Source: Comamonadaceae bacterium
GTDB taxonomy: Bacteria > Pseudomonadota > Gammaproteobacteria > Burkholderiales > Burkholderiaceae_C
Assembly (NCBI GenBank): GCA_027490925.1
Contig: JAIXXF010000032.1
Span: 1-64,000 of the forward strand
Reading direction: 5' to 3'
Length of the DNA: 64,000 nucleotides
Shown: piece after piece, positions 9,193 through 18,571 of the stretch
Layout: every line of letters begins with the position of its first letter
Position numbering within the stretch: the stretch's first letter is position 1
Notes under the pieces: generated by a model
What the model saw: the letters and a program-made list of their open reading frames with translations, nothing else
Databases searched by the model: none
Told to the model about the DNA's origin: nothing
Made by a program: the position numbers and the translations under genes

Positions 9193-11400
9193 TCAGGCGG
9201 CTTTCACCTTCAAACGCCAGGCGTGCAGCAGGGGCTCGGTGTAGCCACTGGGCTGGGCCAGGCCCTCAAACACCAGTTCGCACGCGGCTTTGTACGCGGC
9301 CGAGGTGCCGAAGTTGCCGGCCATCGGGCGGTACAGCGGGTCGCCGGCGTTTTGGCCGTCCACCACCGCGGCCATGCGCTCAAAGGTCTCCTTGACCTGC
9401 GCCTGGGTCACCACGCCATGGTGCAGCCAGTTGGCCATGTGCTGGCTGGAGATGCGCAGCGTGGCGCGGTCTTCCATCAGGCCGACGTTGTGGATGTCGG
9501 GCACCTTGGAGCAGCCCACGCCCTGGTCGATCCAGCGCACCACATAGCCCAAGATGCCCTGCGCGTTGTTGTCCAGTTCTTGCTGCTTCTCGGTGGCGGT
9601 CCAGTTCGGGCTGGCGGTGACCGGGATTTGCAGCAGGTTGTTCAGGATGTTGGTGCGCTCGGCATTGGCGTCGATCTTCTCCAGCTCTTGCTGCACCGCG
9701 GCCACGCTGACCTGGTGGTAGTGCAGCGCGTGCAGCGTGGCGGCGGTGGGGCTGGGCACCCAGGCGGTGTTGGCACCGGCCTTGGGATGGGCGATTTTTT
9801 GCTCCAGCATCGCGGCCATCAGGTCGGGCATGGCCCACATGCCTTTGCCGATCTGTGCGCGGCCCCGCAGGCCACACGACAGGCCCACCAGCACGTTGTT
9901 CTTCTCATAGGCCTGGATCCAGGCGCTGGTCTTCATGTCGCCCTTACGGATCATTGGGCCCGCGTGCATGGCGGTGTGCATCTCGTCGCCCGTGCGGTCC
10001 AAAAAGCCGGTGTTGATGAAGGCCACACGGCTGCTGGCCGCGGCGATGCAGGCCTTCAGGTTGACGCTGGTGCGGCGCTCTTCGTCCATGATGCCGAGCT
10101 TGACGGTGCTGTCGGGCAGGCCCAGCAGCTGTTCCACGCGGGTGAAGAGTTCGGCGGCGAAGGCGACTTCGGCCGGGCCGTGCATCTTGGGCTTGACGAT
10201 GTACACCGAGCCCTTGCGCGAGTTGCGGATGCCGTTGACGCCGTGGCCCTTCAGGTCGTGCAGTGCGATGGTGGTGGTGACCACCGCGTCCATGATGCCC
10301 TCGGGGATTTCCTTCACGCTGCCGTCGGCGGCCGTGTAGAGAATGGCCGGGTTGGTCATCAGGTGGCCGACGTTGCGCAGGAACATCAGCGAGCGACCGT
10401 GCAGGCGCACTTCGCCGCCCTGGGCACCGGTGTACACGCGGTCCGCGTTCAGGCCGCGGGTGAAGGTCTTGCCCCCTTTGGTGACGCTCTCCGTCAGGGT
10501 GCCCTTCAAGATGCCCAGCCAGTTGCCATAGGCCACCACCTTGTCGGCGGCGTCCACCACGGCCACCGAGTCTTCCAGGTCCAGGATGGTGGACAGCGCC
10601 GACTCCAGCACCACGTCGCTGATGCCGGCCGCGTCGGTTTTGCCGATGGCGGTGTTGCGGTCGATTTGAATGTCCAGGTGCAGGCCATGGTGCTGCAACA
10701 GCACCGTCGACGGGGCCGCTGCCGGCCCTTGGTAGCCCACGAACTGCGCCGGGTCCACCAGCCCGGTGGTTTTGCCACCGGCTAGACCCACCACCAGTTT
10801 GCCGCCTTCCACCGCGTAACCGGTGGCGTCTTTGTGGGAGGCGCCCACCAGCGGGGCGGCCTGGTCCAGCACGTTGCGGGCGTAGGCGATCACTTTCGCG
10901 CCGCGCACCGGGTTGTAGCCCTTGCCCTTCTCAGCGCCGTCGGCTTCGGAAATGGCGTCGGTGCCGTACAGCGCGTCGTACAGACTGCCCCAGCGGGCGT
11001 TGGCGGCGTTCAGCGCGTAGCGGGCATTCAGGATGGGCACCACCAGCTGGGGGCCGGCCTGCGTGGCCAGCTCGGCGTCCACGTTGGCGGTGGTGGCCTT
11101 CACCTCGGCCGGCTGGGGCACCAGATAGCCAATTTTCTCCAGGAAGGCCTTGTAGGCGGGCATGTCGCTGATGGGGCCGGGATGTGCTTTGTGCCAGGCG
11201 TCCATTTCCAGCTGCAGGCGGTCGCGCTCTGCCAGCAAGGCGATGTTTTTCGGGGCCAGGTCGCCCACGATGGCGTCAAAGCCTTTCCAGAAGGCCTCGC
11301 TGGCAATGCCGGTGCCGGGCAAGACTTGGGTTTCGATGAATTGGTGCAGTTCGGTGGCCACCTGCAGGCGGTGGGCGGGGGTGCGTGCGGTCATGGTCAA
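9193..11400 (-). CDS. glcB: Malate synthase G
   Basis: Condenses glyoxylate with acetyl-CoA to malate, feeding two-carbon compounds such as glycolate into central metabolism. At 735 residues it is the long G isoform. Recognisable segments include [33 protein letters not shown] and [25 protein letters not shown] lies eight bases before the ATG. It follows a haloacid dehalogenase gene on the same strand after 48 bases, which suggests a shared transcript and a role in using glycolate released from haloacetates (inference). Confidence 0.96.
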   Translation of the reverse strand: MTMTARTPAHRLQVATELHQFIETQVLPGTGIASEAFWKGFDAIVGDLAPKNIALLAERDRLQLEMDAWHKAHPGPISDMPAYKAFLEKIGYLVPQPAEVKATTANVDAELATQAGPQLVVPILNARYALNAANARWGSLYDALYGTDAISEADGAEKGKGYNPVRGAKVIAYARNVLDQAAPLVGASHKDATGYAVEGGKLVVGLAGGKTTGLVDPAQFVGYQGPAAAPSTVLLQHHGLHLDIQIDRNTAIGKTDAAGISDVVLESALSTILDLEDSVAVVDAADKVVAYGNWLGILKGTLTESVTKGGKTFTRGLNADRVYTGAQGGEVRLHGRSLMFLRNVGHLMTNPAILYTAADGSVKEIPEGIMDAVVTTTIALHDLKGHGVNGIRNSRKGSVYIVKPKMHGPAEVAFAAELFTRVEQLLGLPDSTVKLGIMDEERRTSVNLKACIAAASSRVAFINTGFLDRTGDEMHTAMHAGPMIRKGDMKTSAWIQAYEKNNVLVGLSCGLRGRAQIGKGMWAMPDLMAAMLEQKIAHPKAGANTAWVPSPTAATLHALHYHQVSVAAVQQELEKIDANAERTNILNNLLQIPVTASPNWTATEKQQELDNNAQGILGYVVRWIDQGVGCSKVPDIHNVGLMEDRATLRISSQHMANWLHHGVVTQAQVKETFERMAAVVDGQNAGDPLYRPMAGNFGTSAAYKAACELVFEGLAQPSGYTEPLLHAWRLKVKAA

Positions 11401-11448
11401 GTTCTCCTAAAACGAATCAAAACGACAAATAAAAACAAAAAATCGGTG

Positions 11449-12153
11449 TCAGGCAAAGAAGGCCAGCACATCGCGCAGCGTGCTGCCGGTGCGCTCCGGT
11501 TGGGTGTCCAGCTCCTCGAACGGCAGCTGGTAGCGGTTCACCCACAGCGTGCGGTAACCGTACCAGGCGGCGGCCAGCGCGTCCCAGCCGTTGCAGCTCA
11601 CGAACACGGTCTGCTGCGGTTTGATGCCAGTGGCCTGGGGGCCCAGCGCGTAGGCATCGGGGTGGGTTTTGAATTTTCGGATGCCATCCACGCTGATCAC
11701 GTGGTCCAACAGGCCGTCCAAACCCGCGCTCTTGACCGCCACCGCCAGCATGTCGGGGTCGCCGTTGGACAAGATGCCGGTCGCCACGCCCTGCGCCTTG
11801 AGCGCAAGCAGTACTTCTTTGTTTTCCGGAAACGCCGACAGCGCGCGGTACTGGTTCATCAAGCGCTCTTCGCGCTCTGGCGTCAGGTCCAGGCCCAGCC
11901 GTTTGCAGCTGTAGCGCAGGCCCGCGCGGGTCAGCTCCCAGAACGGCCGGTAGTGTTTGCCGTGGTCGCTGGTGGTGACCAAACGGGTGTATTCGATCTG
12001 CTTGTCGCGCCACATCACGCCCAACGCCTGGCCCTGGCCCGGGAACAACTGCTCCGCCAACAGGCCGACGCTGTAGACGTCGAACAGTGTGCCGTAGGCG
12101 TCGAACAAGACCGCCTTCGGCGGGTCTGTGACAGATTTTGTGTCCATGCCCAC
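11449..12153 (-). CDS. (S)-2-haloacid dehalogenase, type II
   Basis: HAD-superfamily hydrolase that removes halogen from short 2-haloalkanoic acids, giving 2-hydroxy acids (glycolate from chloroacetate). The nucleophile Asp18 is in VLFDAYGTLFDVYS, the SNGD motif is in ILSNGDPDML, the conserved lysine in KFKTHPDAY, and FVSCNGWDALAA corresponds to the S-N-x-x-D element of L-DEX enzymes. It has 234 residues, typical. It lies between a divergent LysR gene and glcB, consistent with a small regulated haloacid or glycolate unit. Some proteins annotated this way have other substrates. Confidence 0.85.
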   Translation of the reverse strand: MGMDTKSVTDPPKAVLFDAYGTLFDVYSVGLLAEQLFPGQGQALGVMWRDKQIEYTRLVTTSDHGKHYRPFWELTRAGLRYSCKRLGLDLTPEREERLMNQYRALSAFPENKEVLLALKAQGVATGILSNGDPDMLAVAVKSAGLDGLLDHVISVDGIRKFKTHPDAYALGPQATGIKPQQTVFVSCNGWDALAAAWYGYRTLWVNRYQLPFEELDTQPERTGSTLRDVLAFFA

Positions 12154-12204
12154 ACTGTATTTGATACACAGAGGGCTATTGATAGGCTAATAATCACAAA
12201 TTAC

Positions 12205-12218
12205 ATACTGAAAAGTAT
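12205..12218. promoter_or_regulatory. Palindrome in the dehalogenase/LysR intergenic region
   Basis: ATACTGAAAAGTAT is a 5-bp inverted repeat (ATACT/AGTAT) with a four-base centre, in the 72-base gap between the divergent haloacid dehalogenase and lysR genes, eight bases before the lysR ATG. LysR proteins often bind such sites in divergent control regions. The fit to a T-N11-A box is imperfect. Confidence 0.35.
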
Positions 12219-12225
12219 CGAATCC

Positions 12226-13203
12226 ATGAACAAGCTCAAGCAGTTGGAGTCTTTCGTGGCGGTGGCGGCGACCGGCAGCTTGACCGCCGCCGCGTTGGCC
12301 GAAGGCGTGGCGCCGGCCATCATGGGCCGCCGAATCGACGCGCTGGAAGAGCGGCTGGGCGTGAAGCTGCTGGTGCGCACCACCCGCCGTTTGCACCTCA
12401 CCCACGAGGGCAGCGCTTTCCTGGAGGATTGCCAGCGCCTGTTGGCCGATCTGGCCAACGCCGAAGCCAGCGTGTCGGCAGGCGGCGTCAAGCCCAGCGG
12501 GCATTTGCGCATCACCGCGCCGGCCGGGTTTGGCCGCCGCCATGTGGCCCCGCTGGTGCCCAAATTCCGTGGCCAGTACAGCGACGTCACCATGACCCTC
12601 AACCTGAGCGACCGGGTGGTGGATCTCGCGGGCGAGGGGTTCGACTGCGCGGTGCGGGTGGGCGACTTGCCAGACTCGTCGCTCGTCAGCGTGCGGCTGG
12701 CCGACAACCGACGCCTGTGCGTCGCCACCCCCGACTACCTGCGGCGCCACGGCACCCCGGCGCACCCGAACGACCTGGCCCGGTTCGATTGCCTGACGCT
12801 TTCAAGCGACGCGTCCCAGACCCGGGGCTGGGCGTTTCGGGTGCCGCGCCGGGCCGCGGGGCGGTCAGCCAGTGGCGAGCAGACGGCTTTGCCCGAACCA
12901 GACTCCGGCAATGACACGGACGTGGTGCACCTGAAGCCCGGCGGCCCGCTGGATTGTTCAGACGGTCAGGTGCTGCACGACTGGTGCCTGGCAGGCCATG
13001 GCATTGCCTGGCGCAGCACCTGGGAGGTGGAGGCGGAAATCGCTGCTGGGCGGTTGGTGGAAGTGCTGGCCCGCTTCGCGGCGCCACCCAATGGCATCTA
13101 TGCGGTGTTCCCACAGCGCCGTCACCTGCCTTTGAGGATGCGGCTGTGGATTGATTTTTTGAAGCACCACTACAGCCAACCCGGCTTTTGGCGCGCCGCC
13201 TGA
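12226..13203 (+). CDS. LysR-family transcriptional regulator
   Basis: 325 residues. The N-terminal winged helix-turn-helix MNKLKQLESFVAVAATGSLTAAALAEG...RRIDALEERLGVKLLVRTTR is typical of LysR, followed by a periplasmic-binding-like effector domain. I chose the ATG at 12226, since the open frame further upstream is antisense to the dehalogenase and glcB. It is divergent from the haloacid dehalogenase-glcB pair and a plausible regulator of it (inference). The effector is unknown. Confidence 0.92.
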   Translation: MNKLKQLESFVAVAATGSLTAAALAEGVAPAIMGRRIDALEERLGVKLLVRTTRRLHLTHEGSAFLEDCQRLLADLANAEASVSAGGVKPSGHLRITAPAGFGRRHVAPLVPKFRGQYSDVTMTLNLSDRVVDLAGEGFDCAVRVGDLPDSSLVSVRLADNRRLCVATPDYLRRHGTPAHPNDLARFDCLTLSSDASQTRGWAFRVPRRAAGRSASGEQTALPEPDSGNDTDVVHLKPGGPLDCSDGQVLHDWCLAGHGIAWRSTWEVEAEIAAGRLVEVLARFAAPPNGIYAVFPQRRHLPLRMRLWIDFLKHHYSQPGFWRAA

Positions 13204-13214
13204 GCGGTGGGGCG

Positions 13215-13829
13215 TCAGTCCGGCGCGGCGAGCACCGACCGCACCAGCCAGCTGGCGGCAGCGGTGAGGTCGGCCAGGCGGTCGGCGCGGTCGTTTTCGA
13301 TCGCCTCCAACGCCAGCTCGTTCACGCCGCCGACGATCGCCATGGCCAACGTGCTCATGGGCACGGTACGTCGCTCGACCTCGGGGCGGCTGTCCTGCAC
13401 CACCTGCACAATGAAATCCGCCAGTTCTTGGTAGGTTGCCCGCCGCACGGCCAGGCCCGGTTGCCCAACATGGAGGATTTCAATGAACAGCGTCCGCAGC
13501 AGCTGCGGCTGGCTGGCCAGACAGGCCAGGTAAGTGCCCAGCGCGTGCTCGACTTGAGAAGCCCAGTCTTTCTGTGGGTCCACCGCGCTGCGCAACACCA
13601 TCAGCGCGGCCTGGCTGGCGGCCTGGTACAGCGCCAACAAACAGTCTTGCTTGGTGCTGAAGTGCTCGTAGAAAGTGCGCTTGGACACGCCGGCTTCACG
13701 CACGATGTCTGCCACCGTGGTGTCGGCATAGCCACGGGCCGCCAGGCTGGCCGCCATCCCGTCGAGCAAGCGGTTGCGGTAGTCGTTCGGGTCGCCCGGC
13801 AAAGGGGTGTCGGTGAAAACGGAGGCCAT
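13215..13829 (-). CDS. TetR-family transcriptional regulator
   Basis: 204 residues from the ATG at 13829 (MASVFTDTPL). An upstream in-frame ATG at 13910 would place the start inside an operator and is rejected. The HTH is GYADTTVADIVREAGVSKRTFYEHFSTKQDCL, a standard TetR helix 2-3-4 pattern; the C-terminal ligand domain is not assignable. It is divergent from a predicted metal-dependent hydrolase. Two matching 18-bp palindromes lie between them, so it probably represses both itself and that gene (inference from layout). Confidence 0.92.
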   Translation of the reverse strand: MASVFTDTPLPGDPNDYRNRLLDGMAASLAARGYADTTVADIVREAGVSKRTFYEHFSTKQDCLLALYQAASQAALMVLRSAVDPQKDWASQVEHALGTYLACLASQPQLLRTLFIEILHVGQPGLAVRRATYQELADFIVQVVQDSRPEVERRTVPMSTLAMAIVGGVNELALEAIENDRADRLADLTAAASWLVRSVLAAPD

Positions 13830-13859
13830 GCGTTTGTGCAAATACCTTGGATTTTGCAC

Positions 13860-13877
13860 TGGTACTTGACAGTACCA
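13860..13877. promoter_or_regulatory. Operator 1 of the TetR control region
   Basis: TGGTACTTGACAGTACCA is a perfect 7-bp inverted repeat with a four-base centre. It contains the -35 hexamer TTGACA of the rightward promoter and lies 30 bases upstream of the tetR start. Protein binding here would block RNA polymerase directly. Confidence 0.75.
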
Positions 13878-13894
13878 ATCGTGGGGTCTAAATT
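13866..13894 (+). promoter_or_regulatory. Sigma-70 promoter of the metal-dependent hydrolase gene
   Basis: A perfect -35 TTGACA (13866-13871), a 17-base spacer and -10 TAAATT (13889-13894). The -35 is embedded in operator 1, and operator 2 begins nine bases after the -10, over the expected transcription start. This is a strong promoter meant to be repressed. Confidence 0.75.
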
Positions 13895-13902
13895 CCAGAT
13901 GG

Positions 13903-13920
13903 TGGTACAAGTAAGTACCA
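13903..13920. promoter_or_regulatory. Operator 2 of the TetR control region
   Basis: TGGTACAAGTAAGTACCA has the same ends TGGTAC...GTACCA and the same 18-base length as operator 1. The centres are 43 bp apart, close to four helical turns, so two dimers would sit on the same DNA face. Confidence 0.7.
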
Positions 13921-13990
13921 GTTGTTGTCCCTCACCCAACGGGGCGACGCCACAGATCAACCCGTGCCTTTGATTGACCAGGAGCCCAAC

Positions 13991-14839
13991 ATGACCGAAC
14001 TCGTTGTCCGTCGCTTGCTTGTTGACCTGAAAACCCCGCTGCCGCGCCACTGGTGCGAGGGCGATGCTTTCCGCACCGCGCTGTTCAATGCTTTGTCGAT
14101 GAGCTTCCCGGCAGGCGAGCAGTTTTTCATTGACTCCGTGCGTGCCGGCTGGAAGTTGCTGCCCGCGGACCGTCAGGGCCACTACAAAGACGAGGTGCAA
14201 GGCTTCGTGGGCCAGGAGGCCACACACCGGCGCATCCACACTTTGTTCAACGACCACCTCAAATCGCACGGGCTGGTCAACCACTGGGAGCCTCGCATCC
14301 TGTGGATGCGCAAGATCATCGCAGGCCTGCACCCGTTGCACATGCTGTCCATCACCGCAGCGCACGAGCACTTCACGGCCATCCTGGCCGATTACATGCT
14401 GCGCAACCACGACATGCTGAACAACACCGAGCCCCGGCTCAAGACCATGTGGCTCTGGCACGCAGCCGAGGAATCAGAGCACAAAACCACCGCCTACGAC
14501 ATTTACCGAGAGCTTGGTGGCACCGAAGAATGGCGCTTGAAGTGGTTCAAACGCGTCACCGTGCTGTTTTTGATCGACACCGCGCGCCAGGTGGTCAATA
14601 ACCTGTGGCACGACGGCACCCTGTTCAAGGGGAGCACGTGGAAGAGCGCCAAGGCTTATTTGTTTGGCGATCGTGGCATGTTGCGCAGCCTCTATCAGCC
14701 GTGGAAAACCTACTTGAAAGAAGGCTTCCACCCCAACGAGCACGACGCCACGCTGTCACAAAACTGGCTGCGCGACCACGCCGACCAGTACACCCGCGTG
14801 GGCAGCGCCCCAGCCACCGCCGCGGTGGCGGCCGCCTGA
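13991..14839 (+). CDS. Predicted metal-dependent hydrolase (PF10118-like)
   Basis: 282 residues starting MTELVVRRLLVDLKTPLPRHW, with GGAG six bases ahead of the ATG at 13991. It has the ferritin-like pattern of metal-binding helices seen in the Pfam PF10118 group of uncharacterised predicted metal-dependent hydrolases: QEATHRRIH, ITAAHEHFTA and HAAEESEHKTTAYD, all rich in Glu and His. Substrate unknown. It is under a strong promoter with two TetR-type operators and is followed by a terminator, so it is a single-gene unit induced by some ligand of the divergent TetR protein (inference). Confidence 0.85.
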   Translation: MTELVVRRLLVDLKTPLPRHWCEGDAFRTALFNALSMSFPAGEQFFIDSVRAGWKLLPADRQGHYKDEVQGFVGQEATHRRIHTLFNDHLKSHGLVNHWEPRILWMRKIIAGLHPLHMLSITAAHEHFTAILADYMLRNHDMLNNTEPRLKTMWLWHAAEESEHKTTAYDIYRELGGTEEWRLKWFKRVTVLFLIDTARQVVNNLWHDGTLFKGSTWKSAKAYLFGDRGMLRSLYQPWKTYLKEGFHPNEHDATLSQNWLRDHADQYTRVGSAPATAAVAAA

Positions 14840-14862
14840 ACCACCGGCCGCTATAGCAAAAG

Positions 14863-14892
14863 CCTGCGTCGCCCCAGCACGCAGGTTTTTTT
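14863..14892 (+). terminator. Rho-independent terminator after the metal-dependent hydrolase
   Basis: CCTGCGT (14863-14869) pairs with ACGCAGG (14879-14885) around a nine-base loop, followed directly by seven T residues (14886-14892). Confidence 0.85.
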
Positions 14893-15034
14893 ATTTGCGT
14901 TGCTGTGAGCCTGAGCCAAGGCCCGGCGTTGGGCGTCAAGGGCAACCACCAGCGAAACGGGCGCGCCGCACACCCACCCAGGTGAGCGCTGCGGAAACGT
15001 GGCGCCGCGAGGGCCGGGCACCGGGCATGGCCCG

Positions 15035-15352
15035 TCAGCCGCTCAGACAGGCCTTCATGAACGCCTTGCGTTCATCGCCCTTTTTGCCCGCGGCCTCCTG
15101 GTTGCAGGTGGTCATCTTGCTCTGCTGCGTCGCCGGTTTGTTGCTCAGGCAGGACTTCATGAAGGCCTTGCGCTCGTCCCCCTTCAAGGCCTTGGCGCTG
15201 GCCTCTTTGTTGCAGTCGCCCATCTTGTTTTGTTGTTTGGAGGGGCCCTCGGTGACCGGGGCGGCGGCGTGACCGGCGGCGCCGGCGAGCCCGCAGGACA
15301 GGACCAAGCCCAGCCCGATGCAAGCGGCAAAAGACCTCATGGGTGGTTTCAT
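15035..15352 (-). CDS. psiF: PsiF-repeat exported protein
   Basis: 105 residues with a signal peptide (up to about residue 30) and two copies of the PsiF repeat: CNKEASAKALKGDERKAF and CNQEAAGKKGDERKAF, each followed by MK(S/A)CL. In E. coli psiF is phosphate-starvation induced, but the molecular role is unknown. AGGAGAA precedes the ATG at 15352 by six bases. It is divergent from argS and convergent with the hydrolase gene. Confidence 0.88.
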   Translation of the reverse strand: MKPPMRSFAACIGLGLVLSCGLAGAAGHAAAPVTEGPSKQQNKMGDCNKEASAKALKGDERKAFMKSCLSNKPATQQSKMTTCNQEAAGKKGDERKAFMKACLSG

Positions 15353-15449
15353 GCGTGTTCTCCTGGTGCGTTAAGTTGGATCGACCCCTTTGATTCAAGC
15401 ACACCGCCCGCTTGAAGACCAGCCGGTAGACCCTGCCCCGTAAAATCGA

Positions 15450-17126
15450 ATGATGCTTCAGCCCACACAAGAATTGCTCGGCGGCTTGGCCGCCGCGCTG
15501 GACGAACTGCTGCCGGGCGCCGGTGCCAAGGCCGCGTTCGAGTCGCCCAAAATGGCCGCCCACGGCGACTTGGCCTGCACCGCGGCAATGCAGTTGGCCA
15601 AGCCCCTGAAGCTCAACCCACGCCAGGTGGCCGAGCGCCTGCAGGCGGCTCTGGCCGCAAGCGCGCCGTTCCAGCGCTGGGTGTCGGCGATCGACATCGC
15701 AGGCCCCGGCTTCATCAACATCCGACTGACCCCGGCCGCCAAGCAGCAGGTGGTGAAAGACGTCCTGCAAGCGGGCGCCAGCTACGGCGCCCGGCCCGCG
15801 AGGGGACAGCGCATGCTGGTGGAGTTCGTCTCCGCCAACCCCACCGGCCCCTTGCATGTGGGCCACGGGCGTCAAGCGGCCCTGGGCGACGCCATTTGCA
15901 ACCTGTTCAGCAGCCAAGGGTGGCAGGTGCACCGCGAGTTTTATTACAACGACGCCGGCGTTCAGATCCAAACGCTGGCGCACTCCACACAGTGCCGCGC
16001 ACGAGGCATTCGGCCTGGGGATGCGGGCTGGCCAGAGGTCGCTTACAACGGCGACTACATCCAGGACATCGCCAACGACTTCTTGGCCAAGAAGACAGTC
16101 AAGTCCGACGACCGCGAGTTCACCGCCAGCGGCGATGTGGACGACCTGGACAGCATCCGTGGTTTCGCAGTGGCTTACTTGCGGCGTGAGCAAGACCTCG
16201 ACCTGCAGGCCTTCCAGGTGCGATTTGACCAGTACTACCTGGAGTCCAGCCTGTACACGACCGGTCGCGTGGCTGCGACGGTGCAAAAACTGACCGATGC
16301 CGGCAAGACCTATGAACAGGACGGCGCGCTGTGGCTGAAGTCCACCGACTACGGCGACGACAAAGACCGCGTGATGCGCAAAGGCGACGGCAGCTACACC
16401 TACTTCGTCCCGGATGTGGCCTATCACATCACCAAGTGGGAACGCGGCTTCGCGCGCGTCGTCAACATCCAGGGCACCGACCACCACGGCACCATCGCCC
16501 GGGTGCGTGCCGGGCTGCAGGCCGCCAATGTCGGCATACCCGAGGGCTACCCCGACTATGTGCTCCACACCATGGTGCGGGTGGTGCGCGGCGGCGAAGA
16601 GGTGAAGATCTCCAAGCGCGCCGGCAGCTACGTGACCCTGCGCGACCTGATCGAATGGACCAGCACCGACGCGGTGCGGTTTTTCTTGTTGAGCCGCAAG
16701 CCCGATACCGAGTACATCTTCGACATCGACCTCGCACTCGCACAGAACAACGACAACCCGGTCTACTACGTGCAATACGCCCACGCTCGGATTTGCTCGG
16801 TGCTCAGCGCTTGGGGCGGCGAGGTGGCCGATTTGAAAGACACCGACCTGTCGCCGCTGGACAGCCCGCAGGCCCAGGCGTTGATGCTGCTGATCGCCAA
16901 ATACCCCGACATGCTGACGGCCGCAGCCGAAGGCTTCGCACCGCACGACGTGACCTTTTACCTGCGTGAACTCGCCGCCTGCTACCACAGCTACTACGAC
17001 GCCGAGCGCATCTTGGTGGACGACGACGCCGTCAAGCGCGCGCGTTTGGCGCTGGTCGCTGCGACCGCCCAGGTGTTGCACAATGGGTTGGCCATGCTGG
17101 GCGTGAGCGCCCCGCGCAAGATGTGA
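15450..17126 (+). CDS. argS: Arginyl-tRNA synthetase
   Basis: Class I aminoacyl-tRNA synthetase that charges tRNA-Arg. The HIGH-type motif is HVGH at residues 136-139 ([13 protein letters not shown]) and the KMSKS-type loop is [10 protein letters not shown]. The N-terminal additional domain contacts the tRNA D-loop and the C-terminal helical domain the anticodon. It has 558 residues, normal. Two adjacent ATG codons open the frame. The SPOR-domain gene follows after 35 bases. Confidence 0.97.
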   Translation: MMLQPTQELLGGLAAALDELLPGAGAKAAFESPKMAAHGDLACTAAMQLAKPLKLNPRQVAERLQAALAASAPFQRWVSAIDIAGPGFINIRLTPAAKQQVVKDVLQAGASYGARPARGQRMLVEFVSANPTGPLHVGHGRQAALGDAICNLFSSQGWQVHREFYYNDAGVQIQTLAHSTQCRARGIRPGDAGWPEVAYNGDYIQDIANDFLAKKTVKSDDREFTASGDVDDLDSIRGFAVAYLRREQDLDLQAFQVRFDQYYLESSLYTTGRVAATVQKLTDAGKTYEQDGALWLKSTDYGDDKDRVMRKGDGSYTYFVPDVAYHITKWERGFARVVNIQGTDHHGTIARVRAGLQAANVGIPEGYPDYVLHTMVRVVRGGEEVKISKRAGSYVTLRDLIEWTSTDAVRFFLLSRKPDTEYIFDIDLALAQNNDNPVYYVQYAHARICSVLSAWGGEVADLKDTDLSPLDSPQAQALMLLIAKYPDMLTAAAEGFAPHDVTFYLRELAACYHSYYDAERILVDDDAVKRARLALVAATAQVLHNGLAMLGVSAPRKM

Positions 17127-17161
17127 ATGAGCGGGGCGCTGCCAGCGGAATTGAAAAGCCT

Positions 17162-17800
17162 ATGAAACAGACACGCAGTGCCGGCTTGGTCGGCTTCGTC
17201 GCCGGGGTGTTGGTCGGGCTGGGCGCGGCCCTCGCGGTGGCGGTGTTCGTCACCAAGGTGCCCGTGCCCTTCACCAACAAGGCCCACAACCGCACACCGT
17301 CGCAAGAAGCGGCCGAGGTGGAACGCAACAAGGACTGGAACCCGAACGCCAGCCTGCAAAGCAAAGCCAGTGGCCGTCCCGCATCGCCCACCAGCGCTTC
17401 ACCGGCGACGCCCTCCGCCAGCGGCGCAGGCCGCACCGACACCAAAGCCGGCGCGTCCGCCGACCCGCTGGGCGACTTGGCGCGCTTGCGCGCCTCGGCC
17501 ACACCCTCGGGCGTGGCAACTCCCGCACCGACCTTGACCAAGCCGCCCGCCTCGGGGTTGGACCCATTCACGTACTTCGTTCAATCGGGTGCCTTCCGCA
17601 CGCTGGAAGACGCCGAGGCACAGCGCGTCAAACTGTCTCTGCTGGGATTGGACTCCAAAGTGACGGAGCGCGAGCAGTCGGGCCGCACCGTTTTCCGGGT
17701 GCGGGTGGGCCCTTTCGACCGCAAGGAAGACGCCGAACGCAGCAAAGAGCGCCTGGACAGCAATGGCTTTGAGACGGCACTGGTCCGTGTGCAACGCTGA
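17162..17800 (+). CDS. SPOR-domain membrane protein
   Basis: 212 residues. A membrane helix spans roughly residues 7-29 (LVGFVAGVLVGLGAALAVAVFV), followed by a long Ala/Pro/Ser-rich linker and a C-terminal SPOR domain (from about 135: FTYFVQSGAFRTLEDAEAQ ... VFRVRVGPFDRKEDA). SPOR domains bind denuded septal peptidoglycan, so it may be FtsN-like. I prefer the ATG at 17162, because it places the hydrophobic segment at the N-terminus; an ATG at 17123 overlaps the argS stop. It lies between argS and dsbA. Confidence 0.88.
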   Translation: MKQTRSAGLVGFVAGVLVGLGAALAVAVFVTKVPVPFTNKAHNRTPSQEAAEVERNKDWNPNASLQSKASGRPASPTSASPATPSASGAGRTDTKAGASADPLGDLARLRASATPSGVATPAPTLTKPPASGLDPFTYFVQSGAFRTLEDAEAQRVKLSLLGLDSKVTEREQSGRTVFRVRVGPFDRKEDAERSKERLDSNGFETALVRVQR

Positions 17801-17883
17801 ACCATTCAACCGACCCCGAATCTGACCAAGGCCACGGTGCCGCAAGTCCGCCGCAACGGGCCACACCAACCTGGAGTGAATCG

Positions 17884-18540
17884 ATGATGGAACGCCGTGA
17901 GTTTTCCCGTGTGCTCGCCGCAGGGGCGCTGGCCGCCGCTGGGGCATCGGCTTGGCCCGCATGGGCCCAAGGAAAAAAGCCTGAAAACGGCACCGATTAC
18001 CTCACCCTCGACAAACCCGCACAGACCGACACGCCGGCAGGCAAAGTCGAAGTGCTGGAGTTTTTTTGGTACAGCTGCCCCCACTGCAACTCGTTTGAAC
18101 CGCAGCTTGAAAGTTGGATCAAGCAGCTGCCCAAAGACGTGGTGGTGCGCCGGGTGCCCGTGCGCTTCCGCGCCGATTTCGAAGCCCAACAACGCCTCTA
18201 TTACACGCTGGAGGGCCTGAACAAAATCGATGAGCTGCACCGCAAGGTGTTCTACGCGGTGCACGTGGAGAAAAACCCGCTGAACACACCCGACGCGATC
18301 GCTGCCTGGGCCGAAAAGCAAGGCCAGGCCAAGGGCCCGTTCATGGAAATGTTCAACTCGTTCAGCGTGGCCAACAAAGCACGCCGCGCCGCGCAGCTGC
18401 AAGACCAGTACAAGGTGCAGGGCGTGCCGTCCCTGGGCATTGCCGGCCGCTTCTACACCGACGGCACTCTGGCGGGCAGCATGGACCGGGCGCTGCGCGT
18501 GACCGACCACCTGCTCGCCGAGACCCGTCGCGCCAAGTGA
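17884..18540 (+). CDS. dsbA: Thiol:disulfide interchange protein DsbA
   Basis: Periplasmic oxidase that forms disulfides in exported proteins. It has an N-terminal signal (MMERREFSRVLAAGALAAAGASAWPAWAQ) and the active site CPHC at residues 65-68 in FFWYSCPHCNSFEP. The cis-Pro loop is in VQGVPSLGIAG. It has 218 residues. It follows the SPOR gene after 83 bases and ends at a good terminator. Confidence 0.94.
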   Translation: MMERREFSRVLAAGALAAAGASAWPAWAQGKKPENGTDYLTLDKPAQTDTPAGKVEVLEFFWYSCPHCNSFEPQLESWIKQLPKDVVVRRVPVRFRADFEAQQRLYYTLEGLNKIDELHRKVFYAVHVEKNPLNTPDAIAAWAEKQGQAKGPFMEMFNSFSVANKARRAAQLQDQYKVQGVPSLGIAGRFYTDGTLAGSMDRALRVTDHLLAETRRAK

Positions 18541-18571
18541 ACCGCCAGACGGCTCCGACGCCCGCCCACTC

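Noticed and set aside
9109-10785. A 558-codon plus-strand frame opposite malate synthase G
   Set aside because: Composition is rich in His, Gly, Val and Gln, as expected of a shadow frame; glcB is unmistakable on the other strand.
10834-12225. A long N-terminal extension in frame with the LysR gene
   Set aside because: The extension is antisense to glcB and the dehalogenase, and the LysR HTH begins right at the ATG at 12226.
15072-17081. A 669-codon minus-strand frame opposite argS
   Set aside because: Shadow of argS; only its 3' part touches the real psiF gene and in a different frame.
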